A stretch of 64,000 nt of DNA from CAYXZQ01 sp963717515 (lineage in GTDB: Archaea; Nanobdellota; Nanobdellia; Woesearchaeales; DSVV01), in NCBI GenBank assembly GCA_963717515.1, contig OY970338.1, positions 1,612,001-1,676,000 on the forward strand, read 5' to 3'. The position numbers and the translations under genes are program-made. Every line of letters starts with the position of its first letter. The stretch's first letter is position 1. The notes beneath the pieces were generated by a model, which saw nothing but the letters and a program-made list of their open reading frames with translations, searched no databases and was not told where the DNA came from. Below are positions 59,461 to 64,000 of this stretch, in pieces.

Positions 59461-60015
59461 CTAATTGTCCTTCCTGTTGCCCTTGGCATCAGGGCTGCTC
59501 TGGACCCAGCTCACGCAGTCGCCCTGGTTCTTGAATGCAGGGTCTGTATATGTCATCCAGCCGCCCTTCTTGCAGTCGTCCTTTGATTCCGGGACGACCG
59601 GCTGAAGTACGTCGAACCTTGTCCAGTCGAAGCGCTCATCTGTCTCTGCGCCGAATACCATCCTGACCTCGACATACTCATATGCAGGGATGATCATACT
59701 CTGATCATTGCTCTTCTCGCATACATACGGATATAACCCGTCTGTCACAAGCGTGTTATAGTTGTTTCCACCGTTCTCAGATAGGACCTGGCTTGTGTCC
59801 CCGTCTGTCCTGTACTCGAAACAGCTGTAGAAGTTCCTCGTACTGATGAAGTCCGCAGTCACTTCACCGATGCCAGGTGTGACATCGACATATGCCCAGC
59901 CGTTGAGCTGGTTCTGGTCATTCGTGCTCGGCGTCACTGCATTTACAACAGCAAATGCAAACCCCGCCCCAAGAACCAATGCCATGCTCGCCAATACCAA
60001 TATTGCTTTTTTCAT
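59461..60015 (-). CDS. Secreted 184-aa protein with Cys tail
   Basis: Signal peptide KKAILVLASMALVLGAGFAFA, then a beta-rich domain (NGWAYVDVTPGIGEVTADF; IIPAYEYVEVRMVFGAE) and a C-terminal CKKGGWMTYTDPAFKNQGDC module, a motif seen at the ends of various secreted proteins. Four Cys suggest two disulfides. A GGGGTGG Shine-Dalgarno precedes the ATG, a TATA box lies at 60042-60050, and four 32-bp-phased repeats lie further upstream. Expected outside the cell; function unknown. Confidence 0.65.
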   Translation of the reverse strand: MKKAILVLASMALVLGAGFAFAVVNAVTPSTNDQNQLNGWAYVDVTPGIGEVTADFISTRNFYSCFEYRTDGDTSQVLSENGGNNYNTLVTDGLYPYVCEKSNDQSMIIPAYEYVEVRMVFGAETDERFDWTRFDVLQPVVPESKDDCKKGGWMTYTDPAFKNQGDCVSWVQSSPDAKGNRKDN

Positions 60016-60041
60016 GCTTCCACCCCCCTATTTTTTTAATT

Positions 60042-60050
60042 TTATATAGG
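60042..60050 (-). promoter_or_regulatory. TATA box for secreted-protein gene
   Basis: CTATATAAA on the minus strand, about 30 bp before the ATG at 60015. A second A/T-rich TATATA lies at 60071-60076. Confidence 0.45.
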
Positions 60051-60083
60051 AAAAAGGGAATGAATACATCTATATAAAACATC

Positions 60084-60211
60084 TCATCCAGTAAGTCAAA
60101 TATTTCTGGTTTATATAATTGAATAAGTTATTTAATCATAGATTTTCTCATTTAATAAGTCATATATATTAATATAGTATCATCCAATAAGTAATCTTTG
60201 TAGTCGTCAAG
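60084..60211. repeat. Four tandem repeats with exact 32-bp period
   Basis: The pentamer TAAGT starts at 60092, 60124, 60156 and 60188, exactly 32 bp apart. Around it the consensus is TCATYYAATAAGTCAT; the units start at 60084, 60116, 60148 and 60180. The rest of each unit is AT-rich and variable. The array lies upstream of the secreted-protein promoter and after the stop of the gene at 60235. Spacing equals about three DNA turns, so the sites face the same side of the helix. Confidence 0.65.
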
Positions 60212-60234
60212 CAATATCCACTCTGAGAAAGAGT

Positions 60235-61197
60235 CTAATTCATCCCTTCCTGTTTCTTCTGCTGTTGCATGAAGCCTATCATGCTTTCGCAGAATCTTAT
60301 CTTCCCTGAGAGCATTGTCCTGTCCACTTCAGAACCTGAGAGCCCCCTGGCCCATTCAAGGTCATGCTTTGCCTCTGAGAACCTATCTCCTGAGAGGTAT
60401 ATCTCTGCCCTGTTCTCATAGACATTCGACAGGATATCCCTCGGCACGAGGTTCTGGCGGATTATCTCTCCAAGCTCTTTCTCTGCCTTATCATAATCTC
60501 CCTGTCTTACATGCTCTCTTGCATCAGCATACTTTGACTGGAAATAGAAAGGGGTGGTCTTGAATGAGGCTGTTTTATTTTCTGAAGCATCCCTGTAAAA
60601 AGAGACTCCCGGCACTACAAGGTTCCCTCCGATTGTCACGAAAAATCCCTTATACTGCCCACCTGTCACCAGGAATGCATCAGACGGGAAGCTTTTCTTG
60701 GAATCATAGAACTTCTTCGCCAACAGGTCGATATCAGCAGTCGTTATCCTTCCTGAAATCAGCATTCCGTATCCTTCCATGCCTTTTTTCAGCATGTCCC
60801 AATACTTATCAGATGAAAATATGTCCCCGAATTTTGCGACACCTGATTTTGCATACAGATCAGGAGGGATGAAGAGCCCTCTGCTGTCCACGATATTTGC
60901 TTTCCATTTCTCAAGGCCTTTTAGTGTCCTGTCAATGGAATTTGCAAACAGCCCTGAATCTTCAGACTTAGTTATCTCATTTCGTGCAGACCTGTAATCT
61001 TCTATGAGAGAGATGAGGGCAGTTGCCTTGTGTCTTGCAACAGGCACATTGGATTCTGACTGGACAGCAGCCGGCTTTTCTGCATCCTTGTTGCTGTCGC
61101 AGCTGTACAGGAACAGCGTAGAGGCAACCATGCTGCTATACATTGCCATCCTTGCAATCCTGCCTGCAGATTCCAGCATTTTCTCAAGCTTCTCCAT
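60235..61197 (-). CDS. 320-aa putative lipoprotein with C-terminal TPR-like helices
   Basis: The N-terminus has a hydrophobic stretch ending in a Cys (YSSMVASTLFLYSCDSN, about 20-36), compatible with a lipoprotein signal. A middle alpha/beta region (DAFLVTGGQYKGFFVTIGG) is followed by helical repeats resembling TPR (ARQ-like QGDYDKAEKELGEII; RAEIYLSGDRFSEAKHDL). Likely exported and involved in protein contacts. No specific family. Confidence 0.6.
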   Translation of the reverse strand: MEKLEKMLESAGRIARMAMYSSMVASTLFLYSCDSNKDAEKPAAVQSESNVPVARHKATALISLIEDYRSARNEITKSEDSGLFANSIDRTLKGLEKWKANIVDSRGLFIPPDLYAKSGVAKFGDIFSSDKYWDMLKKGMEGYGMLISGRITTADIDLLAKKFYDSKKSFPSDAFLVTGGQYKGFFVTIGGNLVVPGVSFYRDASENKTASFKTTPFYFQSKYADAREHVRQGDYDKAEKELGEIIRQNLVPRDILSNVYENRAEIYLSGDRFSEAKHDLEWARGLSGSEVDRTMLSGKIRFCESMIGFMQQQKKQEGMN

Positions 61198-61264
61198 ACA
61201 TCAAGCAGAATCCCGGCGGATATTTAAATGTTTCCCATATGACTACTGAGAAGTGAAAAACCAT

Positions 61265-61609
61265 TCAATGCCTTGCCAGCTTCTCCTGCAATGAATCATA
61301 GATCATGGCTTTGCTGTCTCCATTCAATATCGCATTGCTCCTCCTGTCATATATCTCATCTCGGTTGATGTCCCTGACAGTGGTCTTCAAGAGATGATAA
61401 TCGCCTATCAGATCACCCATGGCCTTTCTTGCTTCATCCATGTAAAAAAATGCATCCCAGGCATAGTGCAAATATGAGAAGATATCCCACTTGACGAGGA
61501 TTGTGATGTCAGCTTCCTGAAATGGAGCTTCCTCAAGCAGCTTTTCCATGGATATGCCTTGGGAGACCTGTTCTGCCAGCGTATCCAGCTGCTCATGCGC
61601 GAGTTCCAT
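61265..61609 (-). CDS. 114-aa helical hypothetical protein
   Basis: The ATG at 61609 (MELAHEQLDTLAEQ) fits a leaderless start about 30 bp after a TATA-like AATTTTAAATAC (61633-61644). All-helical, acidic and aromatic (DIFSYLHYAWDAFFYMDEA), ending in a charged KAMIYDSLQEKLARH tail. No membrane segment. No family recognised. Confidence 0.55.
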   Translation of the reverse strand: MELAHEQLDTLAEQVSQGISMEKLLEEAPFQEADITILVKWDIFSYLHYAWDAFFYMDEARKAMGDLIGDYHLLKTTVRDINRDEIYDRRSNAILNGDSKAMIYDSLQEKLARH

Positions 61610-61691
61610 GAGTGATACCAGAAAAAGCATCAGTATTTAAAATTATCATCAAAGCAAAAGACATATTAGTGCCGGTGCATTCCCACATAAG

Positions 61692-61916
61692 ATGTTCGGC
61701 AAAAAACAGCAAATTAAGGAGAAGTTCGTCAGGCTCTGCCCGAGGTGCGGGAGTGCAGATGTCGTGCCGTCTGCTGACAAGAGCATATCGACATGGGGCA
61801 GCTCGATGGCATGGACCTGCACCATGTGCGATTACAATGCAGTCCTGTTCCCTGAAGTCAGCATGGATGAGGTTGAAGATTTCAGGAAAGGGCTCAAGGA
61901 ATCAGATTCCGGCTGA
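61692..61916 (+). CDS. 74-aa zinc-ribbon protein
   Basis: Cys pairs CPRCG near residue 16 and CTMC near residue 43 form a C4 zinc ribbon; the rest is short and acidic. Typical of small archaeal zinc ribbons linked to transcription or ribosomes, but no specific family. A/T-rich promoter upstream. Confidence 0.65.
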   Translation: MFGKKQQIKEKFVRLCPRCGSADVVPSADKSISTWGSSMAWTCTMCDYNAVLFPEVSMDEVEDFRKGLKESDSG

Positions 61917-61926
61917 TTTTTCTTAT

Positions 61927-62895
61927 TCAACCCTTGATAAGTTTATTTGTGCCCATGGAATATTGTCCCTTGCTGGAATTCAATAAGCTTCTTCCGAGCT
62001 CAAAGGCCTTCTGCTGGGGGCTCTTGAATATGACTTTCTCCATGCGATGCCTGCCCTGGTATGAATATTTATCCGGCTTGGTGCTGAATGAAACTGTCCC
62101 ATCATCCTCAAGCTGATGTTCAATGATCTGATCCTCGATGCTCGGAAGGTCATGCAGGAGCAATGAGCCGAACCTGCTTGAAATATCCTTGAATTCATCC
62201 GATAGCCCTAAATGGATCTTGCCAAGGCCTTCCAGGAAATAAAGTATAGTATCATCTGTCGGGACCTCGAGCTGGTCCATCGGATAACTGTAATCTTTCA
62301 TGACCCTCACCCTGAACCCCAGCTCATACCCTGATCTTGACAGCCTGCTGGTCCTGGTGTCTTGAAATGCATCGACAAGCCAGGTATTCGGATTTATCAT
62401 CATGAATCCCCTTTTATACCCTGTCAATCCTGATTCTTTCAGGAGTATACCTGAAACCTTTGTCTTCAGGACATCTTTATGTTGCCTCTTGCCGGCAGGT
62501 TCCGGCATCTCTTTTATATACTGTGACAATACATGTCTGGAACTGAAGTCCATCTTCTTATCAACAAGAAAATCCACAAGCTCGTCGATGAACCCGAACC
62601 TGTAATCGTTCTTCTCCCTGTCGATGGCATCAGTGATGATCCTCTTATCCCCGGGTATTGAATGTATCAGCTTTTGGCCTGAAGGAATATCATCCAGATA
62701 GGAGTTTATAATTCTCTGAAGCTCTGTCTCTGTCCTTTTTTTCGCAGGCATCAGGGCATATGTCTTTTCTGCACGGACCTCGTTGAAGTCTTCTGAAGGG
62801 TTGGTATTGGTCCTGAATGCTTCCCTTCCTGCTTTATAGGAGGCTGAGAGACTGTCCACCAGCGCTTCTGCCTTTTCAATGTTATAGTCCAGCAT
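61927..62895 (-). CDS. 322-aa hypothetical cytosolic protein
   Basis: ATG 62895 chosen (two codons after an alternative). The first 120 residues are helical and charged, the middle has RGFMMINPNTWLVDAF and YELGFRVRVMKDYSYP, and the C-terminal part has TILYFLEGLGKIHLG and VIFKSPQQKAFELGRSLL. No signal peptide, Cys or nucleotide-binding motif. No family recognised. A TATA-like TTTATAAATAAATATC lies just upstream. Confidence 0.55.
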   Translation of the reverse strand: MLDYNIEKAEALVDSLSASYKAGREAFRTNTNPSEDFNEVRAEKTYALMPAKKRTETELQRIINSYLDDIPSGQKLIHSIPGDKRIITDAIDREKNDYRFGFIDELVDFLVDKKMDFSSRHVLSQYIKEMPEPAGKRQHKDVLKTKVSGILLKESGLTGYKRGFMMINPNTWLVDAFQDTRTSRLSRSGYELGFRVRVMKDYSYPMDQLEVPTDDTILYFLEGLGKIHLGLSDEFKDISSRFGSLLLHDLPSIEDQIIEHQLEDDGTVSFSTKPDKYSYQGRHRMEKVIFKSPQQKAFELGRSLLNSSKGQYSMGTNKLIKG

Positions 62896-63007
62896 GAGCA
62901 AGGAGAAATGATATTTATTTATAAAATTTATCTATATTGACCACTTGATAGTAATCAGTAAGTTCTCAGGGTGTTTGCTCAAAATTCTTCCAGATAACTG
63001 GAAATGT

Positions 63008-64000
63008 TCATCCTCCCATGTTAATCATCGGGGTTTCGCCTGGCTTTTTCCTGATTATCATCATCCCGAAGGGCGTGTCGTAGATCTTCTTCTTAGGCGT
63101 GAGGTCATATTCATAAGCGAGCCTCCTCATCTCGTACAGCCTCTCCAAGCCCTGTCCTGACAGCCTGCCTTCCTTATCATATTGCTTCTGCAAAATATTG
63201 ACATTAGTGTCTATCCAATTCGACATGCAGTATCTTGCATGCTCTGATGTGTTTTTGAAACCAATATTTGCCGCCCTCTCCAGTGTCTGCATGGCCTCAG
63301 GGGCAGGAATCTTCGCAAGCGCCTCGAGGCATATCATCGGAAGCCAGTCATCGTTCATTATCTTCTTGTTTATCTGATACCCATATCCATAATTCGTCGA
63401 ATCCCTGTCTCCCCCGCCCCATAGCTCTTTCTCATCACCATACAACTCCCAAGGGGAGATGAAGACAGTCCCGTCAAATGTCCTGACAAGGGCAGGGACT
63501 GAGCTTGCGTAAGAGAATCCTGTCAGCCCTGTAGCAGCTGCATCCCTGATCATCACGAAGTCATCCTTGTCCTCCAGCTTGTGCACCAGTGTATCAGCTG
63601 CTTCTCTTCCTCCAAGCAATGCAAGGGCTTTAATCGATTCTGCCTTCATGAGCGGGCAGATGCTGTCCATGACTGCCTTGCTTATCTCAGGTATTGCAGG
63701 TGTGAAATGATACTTGATGACCTGTCGCAGTATCTCATCCCTGCCATATTGCTCATGGTATTCATAGTCATATGAATTCCCGCAGGGATAAGGTGTCCCC
63801 TTCTCCAGCCACCTGTGCTCAACCACTGTAGGGATCCTTTCGTCATTTATCGCGCCCTTCATGATCATGAGCCTTTCCTTCATGTCCTTTGCTTTCTGGA
63901 CTTTCTTCATATGCTGCACTGATCCCAAATCTGTCGGCAGGAAAAGAAGGCCTGCTGCATTGAACATGACATCATCTGAATAATATGCTGATTTCAAGGG
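63008..64000 (-). CDS. HEAT-like repeat protein, N-terminus beyond window
   Basis: Open from the window edge (frame includes position 64000) to the stop at 63008; the visible part is about 330 residues. Helical repeat pairs such as AESIKALALLGGREAADTLV, IRDAAATGLTGFSYASSVPA and ICLEALAKIPAPEAMQTLER resemble HEAT/Armadillo repeats used in protein contacts. A PPY-like Cys site is absent. No enzyme motif. Partner unknown. Confidence 0.6.
   Translation of the reverse strand, partial: PLKSAYYSDDVMFNAAGLLFLPTDLGSVQHMKKVQKAKDMKERLMIMKGAINDERIPTVVEHRWLEKGTPYPCGNSYDYEYHEQYGRDEILRQVIKYHFTPAIPEISKAVMDSICPLMKAESIKALALLGGREAADTLVHKLEDKDDFVMIRDAAATGLTGFSYASSVPALVRTFDGTVFISPWELYGDEKELWGGGDRDSTNYGYGYQINKKIMNDDWLPMICLEALAKIPAPEAMQTLERAANIGFKNTSEHARYCMSNWIDTNVNILQKQYDKEGRLSGQGLERLYEMRRLAYEYDLTPKKKIYDTPFGMMIIRKKPGETPMINMGG

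Noticed and set aside
60084..60211. CRISPR array
   Set aside because: The conserved core is only about 16 bp, units are variable and AT-rich, and there are no cas genes.

Overview
This 64 kb window is archaeal. It holds archaeal or archaeal-eukaryotic information genes: class I lysyl-tRNA synthetase, GatD and GatE (the archaeal tRNA-dependent Gln pathway), deoxyhypusine synthase, MBF1, a class I CCA-adding enzyme, CDC48 and an archaellin with a class III signal peptide. Most isolated genes have an A/T-rich TATA box about 25 bp before a (near-)leaderless ATG, while genes inside operons often have a GGAGG-like Shine-Dalgarno sequence. Small genes, many short membrane proteins of no recognised family, bacterial-type additions (RsmI, Zn-lid adenylate kinase, PAS/GAF histidine kinases) and a compact GatE suggest a DPANN-type archaeon (Woesearchaeota-like). 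That placement is inference from gene content, not phylogeny.

Layout. 0-8.6 kb: partial HAD phosphatase, RsmI, archaellin, CCA enzyme, a three-gene membrane/lipid operon (small-multidrug-export-like, PAP2, CTP-dependent lipid kinase-like), a MoxR/VWA pair, and a Dph2-like protein lacking its N-terminal domain. 8.6-15.6 kb: a two-component block with two histidine kinases, a stand-alone receiver, an HTH-REC-degenerate GGDEF regulator, a 56-aa membrane protein, and a second receiver followed by an acidic microprotein. 15.7-28.9 kb: RimK-like ligase with aspartyl protease, MBF1-LysRS, TruD, a strangely interrupted tRNA gene, adenylate kinase, GatE, an aminotransferase, and two tiny single-helix peptides, each in the 5' leader of another gene together with a shared RNA-like motif. 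28.9-42.4 kb: a frameshifted beta-helix/discoidin surface protein, GatD, Sfm1-like methyltransferase, CDC48 with an extra D1 segment, deoxyhypusine synthase, and a MinD-like ATPase with two tandem paralogous helical partners.

42.2-50.2 kb is a tightly overlapping operon read on the minus strand: lipoprotein, CBS protein, aldehyde:ferredoxin oxidoreductase, two ferredoxin-type proteins, HdrA-MvhD fusion, HdrC, HdrB and a small membrane protein. It looks like a module coupling aldehyde/acid redox to ferredoxin through a flavin-based Hdr complex. 50.3-53.0 kb encodes a CoA-disulfide-reductase-like flavoprotein, a helical protein and a radical SAM protein.

From about 52.9 to 56.8 kb the base composition drops sharply to AT-rich. 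This island carries membrane proteins, a small ribbon-helix-helix-like protein and a frameshifted asparagine-synthetase/lasso-cyclase-like gene preceded by a 15-codon mini-ORF. It is followed (56.8-59.4 kb) by decayed genes, one a transglutaminase-like protein with an in-frame TAG between its putative catalytic Cys and His. The last part (59.4-64 kb) holds secreted or hypothetical proteins and a four-copy repeat array with an exact 32-bp period upstream of a secreted-protein gene. Frameshifted genes cluster in accessory regions, so real gene decay is likely, but single-base assembly errors cannot be excluded from sequence alone.
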